A stretch of DNA of 64,000 nt from contig NZ_JAGSOA010000001.1 of assembly GCF_019754935.1 (NCBI RefSeq), positions 1,302,001-1,366,000 of the forward strand, in the 5' to 3' direction. This stretch comes from Corynebacterium parakroppenstedtii. GTDB taxonomy: Bacteria > Actinomycetota > Actinomycetes > Mycobacteriales > Mycobacteriaceae. Positions 8,998 to 15,648 of this stretch are shown one piece after another. Within the stretch, counting starts at the first letter, position 1, and the number at the start of each line of letters is the position of its first letter. Both the position numbers and the translations under genes were made by a program. Below the pieces are notes generated by a model. The model saw nothing but the letters and a program-made list of their open reading frames with translations. It did not search any database and was not told where the DNA came from.

Positions 8998-9420
8998 ATG
9001 GCAGAAGATTCAGAGAAGATTGCCGATTTGGAACAGAGGATCGAATACCTATCTACCCAAATCGAACGCCTCATCGACCTGCAGAACCCTTTCCCATCAC
9101 CGATGACGGCGTTCCGAAAAACAGCCATGCTAGATGCCCTCACTTTCGAACAAGAGGCGCTAGCTATCAAGCTCTTAGGAGCGGTAACCGCTTTCCACGA
9201 AGGCGAAAAGATTGACATCAATCAGGGTTTACTGCCATTTCCTGACGAAACCGTAGCGCTGTTTAATGACTATGCAGACAAAGGAACAATCGGAGCCGAT
9301 CAAGTGAAGAACATGCTAAAAACGTTCATTCCAGGTGGCGATGCTTCGGCCCACAACCTGGTTGGGGCGTGGGAGGCAGTTCAGAATAAAATTCGACGCA
9401 ATAACGGCGAACGCCAGTGA
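8998..9420 (+). CDS. Hypothetical protein with N-terminal coiled coil
   Basis: 140 residues. Residues 3-27 (EDSEKIADLEQRIEYLSTQIERLI) have a heptad pattern typical of a coiled coil. The rest is mixed helical with no membrane segment. The start at 8998 is chosen because AGGGAG lies nine bases upstream. An in-frame start at 8971 would add nine residues without a site. A hairpin at 9444-9466 follows. No family recognised. Confidence 0.6.
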   Translation: MAEDSEKIADLEQRIEYLSTQIERLIDLQNPFPSPMTAFRKTAMLDALTFEQEALAIKLLGAVTAFHEGEKIDINQGLLPFPDETVALFNDYADKGTIGADQVKNMLKTFIPGGDASAHNLVGAWEAVQNKIRRNNGERQ

Positions 9421-9443
9421 TCGGCTGGGTAACCATCACGTCA

Positions 9444-9466
9444 ACCGTGCCCGTAAGAAGCACGGT
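9444..9466 (+). terminator. Hairpin after the coiled-coil gene
   Basis: Perfect 7-bp stem ACCGTGC / GCACGGT with a 9-base loop, 23 bases after the stop at 9420. A short ATAATTTG stretch follows, so a modest intrinsic terminator is plausible. Confidence 0.5.
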
Positions 9467-9563
9467 CATAATTTGCCCTGGGCTGTGCTGATGGGCGTTT
9501 ACCCTATCTTCTCCTCTTTCCGAGGCTCCGTCTTAAACCCACAATGTCGACGTCATAAAACGT

Positions 9564-9890
9564 TCAGGCTGATGCCAGCTTGATATTAATCAGCGCATTC
9601 AGTGAAACACCCTGTGTTTGAGCCTCAATAGCAAGCTGACGATGTAAAAAGGGTGGAATACGGACGTTGAACTTGCCTGAATACCGTCGCCCGCCGAGAG
9701 GCTCAGGAGCCTTTTCCCCGGACGACTCCATGTCGGAAACAGCTTCAGTGACAAGGTTAAATAGTCCAGCTTGAGCCTTCTGCAGATCAGTGTCGAGCCA
9801 AGATAACGAAGGAAACTCAGCAACAGTGGCCACATACTCTTGGTCACTCTCCGACCACGACACTTGATAGGTGTACTTGCTGATATCCAT
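9564..9890 (-). CDS. hicB: HicB-family antitoxin, apparently without a HicA partner
   Basis: 108 residues with the two HicB parts: an N-terminal HicB fold (YTYQVSWSESDQEYVATVAEFPSLSWL) and a C-terminal ribbon-helix-helix DNA-binding segment after the YSGKFNVRIPPFLHRQLAIEAQ motif, ending NALINIKLA. In a classical pair it would bind a HicA mRNA-interferase toxin and repress its own promoter. Neither flank encodes a HicA-like double-stranded RNA-binding protein: the upstream minus-strand region (9891-10213) has only short broken frames. It may be orphaned, or a DNA-binding regulator in its own right. A palindrome upstream could be its operator. Confidence 0.8.
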   Translation of the reverse strand: MDISKYTYQVSWSESDQEYVATVAEFPSLSWLDTDLQKAQAGLFNLVTEAVSDMESSGEKAPEPLGGRRYSGKFNVRIPPFLHRQLAIEAQTQGVSLNALINIKLASA

Positions 9891-10213
9891 CTTGGCTACT
9901 CCTGTTCCTCGACGCTTGGACCTTTGGTGGAAGCCAGTTTGTCAATTACACACAGAACTTAGCTTTTCTCTTGGGGTATTTGAACAGTCACGCGTGGATC
10001 TCAAGCCACGGTGTTTTCCCGAACTCACCTCATAAAGCGGTACCGTATATGGTACTGGAAAGGAACTAAGAGTCGCATAAACAGGGAAAACGCACATGGA
10101 CGCGCGGATTTTTCTCCAGAACCCAAAACTTTGGGCATAAGGCACGCCCCATGCTCAAGGGGTTAGATCGTTCGCTGAGTATGGGCCCCTGTCATAAAGC
10201 TCGAAAAGTAATG
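9891..10213. other. Intergenic stretch upstream of hicB, only short broken frames
   Basis: No toxin-like frame is visible on the minus strand, where a partner gene would be expected. The only structure I can point to is the palindrome at 10040-10055. The short frames found here have stops in every reading and no ribosome site. Confidence 0.5.
10040..10055. promoter_or_regulatory. Palindrome upstream of hicB, possible operator
   Basis: GTACC GTATAT GGTAC: two perfect 5-bp arms around an AT-rich 6-base centre, about 150 bases before the hicB start. The shape suits a ribbon-helix-helix protein such as HicB, but the link is inferred only from position. Confidence 0.35.
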
Positions 10214-10369
10214 CTATTTTCCCTCGGTCTTTTCTCTGCCGCTTTGGAAAAAGGCTTTAAATCCTTTTTCTTTAAGCTCAGGGTTCTCACGCATCCTTAT
10301 CCTGAGACCGAGAATCCTCCCGATAACAGATCCTAATAAAACACTTATGGAAATGACATATAAAGGCAT
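10214..10369 (-). CDS. Single-helix membrane micro-protein, copy 1 of a tandem pair
   Basis: 51 residues. ATG at 10369, preceded by AAGGAG at seven bases, and a TAG at 10214. Residues 2-24 form one hydrophobic helix beginning MPLYVISI. The rest is a basic cytoplasmic tail with RMRENPELKEKGFKAFFQ. It is a clear paralogue of the protein at 10538-10687: the shared pattern is MPL.V, GL..RMR[ED]NPEL..KG.K..FQ. The 20 bases before the start, including the ribosome site, are almost the same in both copies. Function unknown. No toxin or holin family fits well. Confidence 0.65.
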   Translation of the reverse strand: MPLYVISISVLLGSVIGRILGLRIRMRENPELKEKGFKAFFQSGREKTEGK

Positions 10370-10537
10370 GGTCCGCTCCTTAATCTCTCGTGAATTTTGA
10401 TCAATACAGGCTTACTGCTCACTCTCGCGAGACCGCTTCCCCAAAGACGTGCAGAAGGGCCCCACATCGCTCCGGCATCTCAATTCTTTACTGCGCGGGG
10501 AGCTCTCTGTAAATAAGCTCGGATCGTAGGACGATTG

Positions 10538-10687
10538 TCACTCGGACTGGCCGTCGTCCTTCTGGAACAATATTTTTAGACCTTTTCCTTGAAGCTCGGG
10601 GTTGTCTCTCATTCTTTTGATGAGACCAAGGGCGTACCCGATACTTCCTCCTGCTAAGACCACGATGAAGACGACGAATAGTGGCAT
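10538..10687 (-). CDS. Single-helix membrane micro-protein, copy 2 of a tandem pair
   Basis: 49 residues, start ATG at 10687 with AAGGAG about seven bases upstream. One N-terminal hydrophobic helix (MPLFVVFIVVLAGGSIGYAL) is followed by a charged tail containing RMRDNPELQGKGLKILFQKDD. It is paralogous to the protein at 10214-10369, and the two genes share their leader. A longer upstream extension of this frame exists but is unlikely, because the paralogue and the ribosome site agree on the shorter start. The order on the minus strand is copy 2 then copy 1, with 168 bases between them. Confidence 0.65.
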   Translation of the reverse strand: MPLFVVFIVVLAGGSIGYALGLIKRMRDNPELQGKGLKILFQKDDGQSE

Positions 10688-10743
10688 GTTCCGCTCCTTA
10701 ATCTCTCGTGAGGACTTTAATGGGAGTGGCTTGCTACCCACGT

Positions 10744-10979
10744 CTAATAGAAGGTTTCTTCGAAGGCAGCCAATTCCGCCATGACCAAGTGAACGACAGC
10801 GAGAGATAAAACGTCCTCCCAAAACAGCTTATGTACGGCGTCAACCGCGGGGATTACATTGGAACAGCCGTTTCTTTCGATGCATTGAGGAACGCAAGCA
10901 TGAGGCAGTCGTAGTCCATGATGCCCTCCCACTCGTCGGAGGCACCGGACTGAACGTCAGCTTGGAGCCACTGTGCGAT
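10744..10979 (-). pseudogene. Frameshifted remnant of a small gene, family unknown
   Basis: Two adjacent minus-strand frames both look coding. The first runs from about 10979 and reads IAQWLQADVQSGASDEWEG, then a segment ending ASKETAVPM before a stop. The second, shifted by one base, continues NVIPAVDAVHKLFWEDVLS and ends AAFEETFY at 10744. Together they give about 78 residues of acidic, helical sequence with sensible codons. The first frame has a stop just upstream and no start, so this looks like a gene inactivated by at least one frameshift. I do not recognise the family. It could instead be chance. Confidence 0.35.
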
Positions 10980-11737
10980 CTATCGAAGTCGTAAGCACTC
11001 GGACACTGCCCAGCTTAAGGGTAGGTTTACTTAGCTACCATTACTTAGATGAGATTTTTCACCTATACAGGGGTAATTCGGGGAGCTAATTTGTCTGATA
11101 TCGGACTATTTCCACAGGGTAGCGCTTTTAGAGTGGTGCCCCCTCGAGTTCTTTGACTCTAAAATGGCTAAATACTTAACACCACTGAGAGAGTGAGTCA
11201 TACGAAGGGTGGCTACACGCCGATCGAACATAGCCTCTGTCGACGCTCATTCCTAACAGTAACAACTAAGTCTGAGAGGGCCCCGACGTTCTGTCTGCCC
11301 CGGTGTGGCGGAGGACAGTCTTCACCTGGAGGCCCCTGCAGGTCGGAAGTAACTAAATATTCTATGGGCGCGAAAACCGGGTGTTGGGGACACGAGAGTG
11401 CTGCGTGATCAACTGAGACGCTACGGGATCACGATGGTGAGCATATGTGCATATACATGGGCGGGAAGACCACTGCTCACGATCGTTGAAGCTCACGCAT
11501 TTCATCGTGCTACAGTTTTTGACGAAAGCCCCGGAACGATCCCTGAACCTGAAACACGGTTACATCGCCGGGGCTACCGTTTTGCCGTAAAAAACATGCG
11601 GGTATGCGCGAAAACATCTCTGGGTTAAAAGCCAAAAGCCGCTGCGGATTTTTACACGGAACAGTTCGAAAATGATGTACATTAAAGGCATTGTGGCACC
11701 CCGGCGCGGTAAAATAATTCTGAAGCTTTCAGGGTAG
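10980..11737. other. Gene-poor accessory stretch with one long stem-loop
   Basis: About 760 bases without a gene I can support. Two plus-strand frames (11193-11408 and 11398-11628) lack ribosome sites and family-like sequence. The main structure is a hairpin at 11527-11575 with perfect 8-bp arms AGCCCCGG / CCGGGGCT and a 33-base loop, followed on the plus strand by TACCGTTTT. It could be a terminator or part of a small RNA. Confidence 0.4.
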
Positions 11738-12181
11738 GTGGTGATCCGATTTATGTTGGGCGAGACTCTTCTTTTTACAACTTACTTCCTCGCTCGAGAG
11801 TCAGATCTTGAACGATTTCATAAACAGTATTTAAAAAGGATAGATAAGGCTCGAGAGATCACCGAGATACTCTATGTAACTGACGAAATCACACATGGAG
11901 GAGATCCATTAATTCGCGAAGTCCTGATGCAAGATTTCCGTAGGGATATGCGAGACTTTGGCACTTACCCATTTGATGAAGATGAATGGGGTTTGTATAG
12001 CCTTTCATGCGTGGCTAAAGACGTTGACGAACCCGCCAGTGAGGGGTCTAACATGTCTAGGCTATGGTATGACCTAGCTTTGGGTGAAGAGACGGTCCCG
12101 AGGGAATTTACCAGTCAAGTAGAAGCCGTTAATGTGTCGAGCGATGGCCGGGGGTTCCCTCTGGGATCCATTGGCGACTGA
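11738..12181 (+). CDS. Hypothetical protein
   Basis: 147 residues, acidic, with no membrane segment after the short hydrophobic N-terminus (LGETLLFTTYFLAR). The middle part (ERFHKQYLKRIDKAREITEIL) is helical and charged. Three starts are possible: GTG at 11738, GTG at 11741 (AGGG six bases upstream, the best spaced) and ATG at 11753. Codon use is AT-rich relative to the flanking core genes. I recognise no family. Neighbours give no functional hint beyond the accessory setting. Confidence 0.5.
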   Translation: MVIRFMLGETLLFTTYFLARESDLERFHKQYLKRIDKAREITEILYVTDEITHGGDPLIREVLMQDFRRDMRDFGTYPFDEDEWGLYSLSCVAKDVDEPASEGSNMSRLWYDLALGEETVPREFTSQVEAVNVSSDGRGFPLGSIGD

Positions 12182-12383
12182 TCATGATCCGGAACCTCAG
12201 CAAATAACACCTAAGAAAATGCTGGAATGGTGACTGCACACACAACCGCAACTGCCTGATAATCCACTCACCATCGCCAGGCAATGCCATGTTGGCTGGG
12301 CGAGTTGTTGGATGAGTCGTCCGTTCTTCTATGCGCAATTGCACGATCTCACCGGTGAGGGTAAATGCCACAAGACCCGCCTA

Positions 12384-12614
12384 TTAAAACGTCACAGTCT
12401 TTAACTGCTTCGAGTCGCGAGAGACTTTACGCCTCTTTCTATCGACTGCGAGATTGAAGAGAATCGCGACGATAGACCCGACTGTAACCCCTAAGAGAAG
12501 AACTCGGCTCCTATAGCTTTCTTCTATGTCAGCAGCGTTGACGATAATATAAGCGGCCAGCAAGCTTCCGAGGATCAGAAGGACTTGAATTGGGTACTGA
12601 ACCTTGGGAGACAT
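12384..12614 (-). CDS. Small two-helix membrane protein with basic tail, hypothetical
   Basis: 76 residues with two hydrophobic segments (about residues 8-28 and 38-57) and a strongly basic C-terminus (DRKRRKVSRDSKQLK). CAGGAG lies about ten bases before the ATG at 12614. It sits directly downstream of the truncated Abi gene. The architecture recalls the 62-residue protein at 8712-8900. Function unknown. Confidence 0.55.
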   Translation of the reverse strand: MSPKVQYPIQVLLILGSLLAAYIIVNAADIEESYRSRVLLLGVTVGSIVAILFNLAVDRKRRKVSRDSKQLKTVTF

Positions 12615-12666
12615 TGTTTTGGGGCTCCTGTCACGGTCTGATCTACTCGGACTCTTCCCCAGTTTA

Positions 12667-12879
12667 CTATCCAGGTTGTTTTGCCCCGCTAACCAAGCTC
12701 GACATGCGTCTTGCGTCTTTCTGTCTAAAAGGGTGCGAGTAGCTGCTCAAACGGTAGTAGCCGATCCGACGAACCTGCTCTTCAGCTCGGGATATGTCAT
12801 TTATGACGAGACCACGGTCGGATAATTCCTGAACTTGCTCTTCGAGATTGAACCCAGGTTTGTAATAACACGCCATCAT
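12667..12879 (-). pseudogene. Truncated Abi_2-family (AbiD/AbiF-like) abortive-infection gene, 5' part only
   Basis: The 70-residue frame starts with a good ribosome site (GGGGAGAATC) and carries the Abi_2 N-terminal signature: an LEEQVQELSDRGLVI segment followed by RRIGYYRLSSYSHPFR. Full Abi_2 proteins are about 300 residues. Here the similarity ends near residue 53 and a stop comes at 12667, and the DNA beyond encodes an unrelated membrane protein. The family acts in phage exclusion, with an HEPN-like RNase fold proposed for members, but this copy lacks most of that fold and should be inactive. Confidence 0.7.
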
Positions 12880-12954
12880 GATTCTCCCCAGAATGAAAAT
12901 CAGCCCGAGCCACTAACGCGGCGAGCGGGCTAAACATGATGAGGGTCGGGTGAC

Positions 12955-13003
12955 ACAAAACATCCCCAGCGACGAGGCCGACATCGGCCCGCACGCTGGG
13001 GAT
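12955..13003 (-). terminator. Terminator of the tRNA-Ser gene
   Basis: Directly after the tRNA 3' end on the minus strand: a perfect 10-bp stem ATCCCCAGCG / CGCTGGGGAT (12962-12971 and 12994-13003), with a second inner stem GGCCGA / TCGGCC, followed by TGTTTTGTG. The position and T-rich tail fit an intrinsic terminator. Confidence 0.75.
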
Positions 13004-13008
13004 CACTG

Positions 13009-13094
13009 CGGAGGTAGAGGGATTTGAACCCCCGGTCCGTGTTAGGGACGCTCGCTTTCAAGGCGAGTGCATTCGGCCGCTCTGCCATACCTCC
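13009..13094 (-). tRNA. tRNA-Ser (anticodon UGA)
   Basis: About 86 bases with a 7-bp acceptor stem GGAGGTA / TACCTCC and discriminator G. The anticodon arm is CTCGC-CTTGAAA-GCGAG (anticodon TGA, reads UCA). A long variable arm as expected for serine is followed by a T arm with GGTTCAAATCC. CCA is not encoded. The tRNA 3' end faces the accessory region at 7.9-12.9 kb, the usual side for island insertion. Confidence 0.95.
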
Positions 13095-13279
13095 AAGCGG
13101 TTATGTATGTGCTGTACGTTAGCTCCCTTCACCGTCGACAGCGCCGATCAACGACATCAACCGTCGAAGACGACAAGAAATGGCGGAGTGCTCTCAGCAC
13201 AACGTGACCATGCTAGCCCATCTGGAGCGGCAACACCAAGCTCGGGGAAGGCTCCTTCCCGGCGCGATACGCAGAGAAG

Positions 13280-14242
13280 TTACTTGCCACACTGAGCGGG
13301 TGTGAACTCTTTCTGGTGCGCTTTCACCACAGCAGCAAGGTCGTTCAAAGCAGATTGTCCCGTCTCATACGTTCCATCCGAAGGGTGAGCTGCTAAGGCA
13401 ACGGCTATTCGTCCCGTTGGGCCGTCGAAAAACCCTATCTGCCTGACCAAATAGGCGCCATCTTCATCTGGTCCCCATCCGCCTTTAAAGCGAGCGCCGG
13501 GGATCGTGCCCAGGCCCCAACGCTGGTCGGAATTAATCTCGCCCATTTGGTCGATGACGAATTCTGCGCCCGGCATGCAGGGAAGATTCGCCGCAAACAA
13601 GGCAGAGTCCTCCACGGGCCACTGTGTTTGGCCAAAGCCTGAATAGTGGGGGCGAATTGCGTCGATCTGTACCTTCGTGTTGGGGTTACCACCGTCAGCT
13701 AAAACCTGGTGGACCGCTTGCCCGGAGGCGTCTCCGCCGCCCAAGGATCGCCATAGAGCGTCGGCGGCGTCGTTGTCGGAAGAACGAATAGCGTCGCGAA
13801 CATTCGCCTGGATGTCGTCGGAATTGTTATTGCGGAGGGCAGCGATAGCCAGCGGCACCTTGATGGACGACCACGCGGGATAGGGATCGACGTGCCCGAA
13901 ACGTCGGACCTGCTTGCCATCGGAGACGGCCAACTCCGCCATTCCTCCGTATTTCTTAATGACCTGGTCAACGGCTTCTTGCATGGGCGCGTCGGCTTTA
14001 CCCGATAGCTCCGGGGTGCCTGCCTCCGTATTTTCGATGGATGGGTGCGGGCCGGGCACGCTGGGCGGCAACGTATCGGCGTTCTCCGGCACCGATGATG
14101 GTGTGGAATCGGCTCGGTCCGGGTTGCCGATTGTGCAGGATGACAGCATCACTCCCGACGCGACCAGACCGGCGACACACATGCGAAACCGGCGACGACG
14201 GTGCGAGCGTGACGCATTCGTTCCAGGTAAGTTGCCCATCAT
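13280..14242 (-). CDS. Serine hydrolase lipoprotein related to class A beta-lactamases
   Basis: 320 residues. A basic N-terminus and hydrophobic segment end in the lipobox LSSC (Cys36), so the mature protein should be anchored to the outer face of the membrane. The beta-lactamase/transpeptidase-like fold is indicated by SSIK (SxxK, Ser125-Lys128), SDN (155-157) and a KGG in FKGGWG (about 253-255) in place of KTG. The omega-loop Glu of true class A enzymes is not evident, so beta-lactam hydrolysis is uncertain; a peptidoglycan-related or other hydrolase role is equally possible. The start overlaps the stop of the upstream gene by four bases, which ties it to the two bitopic proteins at 14239-16785. 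Confidence 0.85.
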   Translation of the reverse strand: MMGNLPGTNASRSHRRRRFRMCVAGLVASGVMLSSCTIGNPDRADSTPSSVPENADTLPPSVPGPHPSIENTEAGTPELSGKADAPMQEAVDQVIKKYGGMAELAVSDGKQVRRFGHVDPYPAWSSIKVPLAIAALRNNNSDDIQANVRDAIRSSDNDAADALWRSLGGGDASGQAVHQVLADGGNPNTKVQIDAIRPHYSGFGQTQWPVEDSALFAANLPCMPGAEFVIDQMGEINSDQRWGLGTIPGARFKGGWGPDEDGAYLVRQIGFFDGPTGRIAVALAAHPSDGTYETGQSALNDLAAVVKAHQKEFTPAQCGK

Positions 14243-15444
14243 TGAATGTAAACCCTTTCGTCGTCCGGACCCTCACAAGTAACAAAGCCACCATTATCGC
14301 GGCAGTTCATCGCGATATTCCGCCCACTGACTGGGCTTTTCACGTCCACCGTCATATTTGTGTTCAGCGTTTTGACGTATTGCTGGGCGAAAACCCTCCG
14401 CGTTGCCACTGCAAACGCTGCGGGTGTGCTATCGGACCCGGTGTACGCCAGGTTTAGCTGCCCCGCCTCGTCATCCTGGATGGCGGCCGCGTTGGCGGGG
14501 ATAGCGTCGTCGGGGAGCGGTGCTGTTGTCGGCCGGTTCTTAATGGTGGACAGCCGCACCTCCTGATCGCCCTTCGGTTCGCCATCGCCCTGATGGTGTG
14601 TGGAACCACCTTGTTTGTTCCCATCGCCACCGTGGCCGGTCTCTTGGGTGTTCTGGTCATTCGCAGTGTTTGAAGCCGTGTTGTGGCTATCCGAGGAGCC
14701 AGGAACACCTAAAACACCTGATTGCCATGCGGCGAACGTCCCACCGAATAAGGCACAGGCAATAACTCCAACACCAATGGACGCGGTAACAACCGAGTGC
14801 CGACGCCGACGTTTCGACGGACCCACCGGGACGGACGATTTGGCTGGCCTCGAACCAGAAGGCCGACGGGAGACGCGCGAATCGGAAGTGTCCGGCTTTT
14901 TCGATGGCGCGGGTTTTTTCGGACCGGGTGGAGTTGGTGCCCGTTTGTCCGATTCCGTTGTGGCGGCCGGCCTTTTTGTGGCGGCCGGGTTCTTCGTGGA
15001 GGTTGGGCTCTTCGTGGGAGACGGGCGCGTCGAGACCGAGCGTGTTGTCGACGCCGAACGGGCCCGTTCCGGAATGTAGCGCTGCGGTGCCCCTAATTCC
15101 TCAGGAGACAATGTGCGTGGAGTGTGGGGGGCGGGCTTGCTGCCCTGCGTCTTCTGGCTACCGCGAGCGTCCGCGTCCTGTTTGCCACTCGTCCTCGTGG
15201 TAGACGATGTGCTGGGGGCCTCGGAGCCCTGCCTACCACGGGCCAAAAGTTCCGCTACAGTAACCTGCTTGCCACCACGCGAGGTGCTCTGATGCGCGGA
15301 ATACCGTCGGCTATTTTTCTGTCCTTCGCCCTCGCCAGCGTCGTTTCGTGACGCGGAATCCGCCTGCTCAATGCGGTTGGTGAACCACCGTTGGCTAGAT
15401 TCGTCACGAGCAGAACGTGCGTGCTTGTTCGCATGTCTACCCAT
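14239..15444 (-). CDS. Bitopic membrane protein with disordered cytoplasmic region and small C-terminal outer domain
   Basis: 401 residues. Residues 1-215 are hydrophilic, rich in Ser, Thr, Pro, Lys and Arg, and surely disordered. They include a VTVAELLARGRQ motif near residue 65 that I recall from other corynebacterial and mycobacterial envelope proteins. One membrane helix lies near 222-245 after RRRRHS. A Gly/Asn/Gln linker then leads to a compact outer domain of about 110 residues with two Cys in the motif MNCRDNGGFVTC. This domain matches the C-terminus of the protein at 15649-16785. The gene overlaps the beta-lactamase-like gene by four bases. Function unknown. Confidence 0.8.
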   Translation of the reverse strand: MGRHANKHARSARDESSQRWFTNRIEQADSASRNDAGEGEGQKNSRRYSAHQSTSRGGKQVTVAELLARGRQGSEAPSTSSTTRTSGKQDADARGSQKTQGSKPAPHTPRTLSPEELGAPQRYIPERARSASTTRSVSTRPSPTKSPTSTKNPAATKRPAATTESDKRAPTPPGPKKPAPSKKPDTSDSRVSRRPSGSRPAKSSVPVGPSKRRRRHSVVTASIGVGVIACALFGGTFAAWQSGVLGVPGSSDSHNTASNTANDQNTQETGHGGDGNKQGGSTHHQGDGEPKGDQEVRLSTIKNRPTTAPLPDDAIPANAAAIQDDEAGQLNLAYTGSDSTPAAFAVATRRVFAQQYVKTLNTNMTVDVKSPVSGRNIAMNCRDNGGFVTCEGPDDERVYIQ

Positions 15445-15648
15445 GGTTCACCTATGCCCTACGCGGTTGTCACCTTTCCCGAAAGCTTCATTATGCGCAA
15501 TCTACAGCAATTTATACAATGCAGACGCGCATTAGCATTCCAAACAAGCGTATACCCAGGCGAAGTACGCGCTCCAAACACATGCTCTACGCGCGGACTT
15601 TAAGCGCGCACCGCCGGCGGTATCGCCAGCATCAATAATGATGATGTT

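Noticed and set aside
9891..10145. HicA toxin upstream of hicB
   Set aside because: All three minus-strand frames are interrupted, and none shows a HicA-type G.S.H or double-stranded RNA-binding pattern.
11193..11628. Two plus-strand frames in the gene-poor stretch
   Set aside because: No ribosome sites and compositions unlike real proteins.
12129..12371. 80-residue minus-strand frame overlapping the end of the 11738 gene
   Set aside because: No good ribosome site, overlaps a more convincing gene, and the second half looks random. The first 50 residues could be a remnant, but I cannot support it.
7800..13094. Attachment-site duplication of the tRNA-Ser 3' end marking an island
   Set aside because: I looked for a copy of the tRNA 3' sequence near 7.8-8.5 kb and found none, so an integration event cannot be proven.
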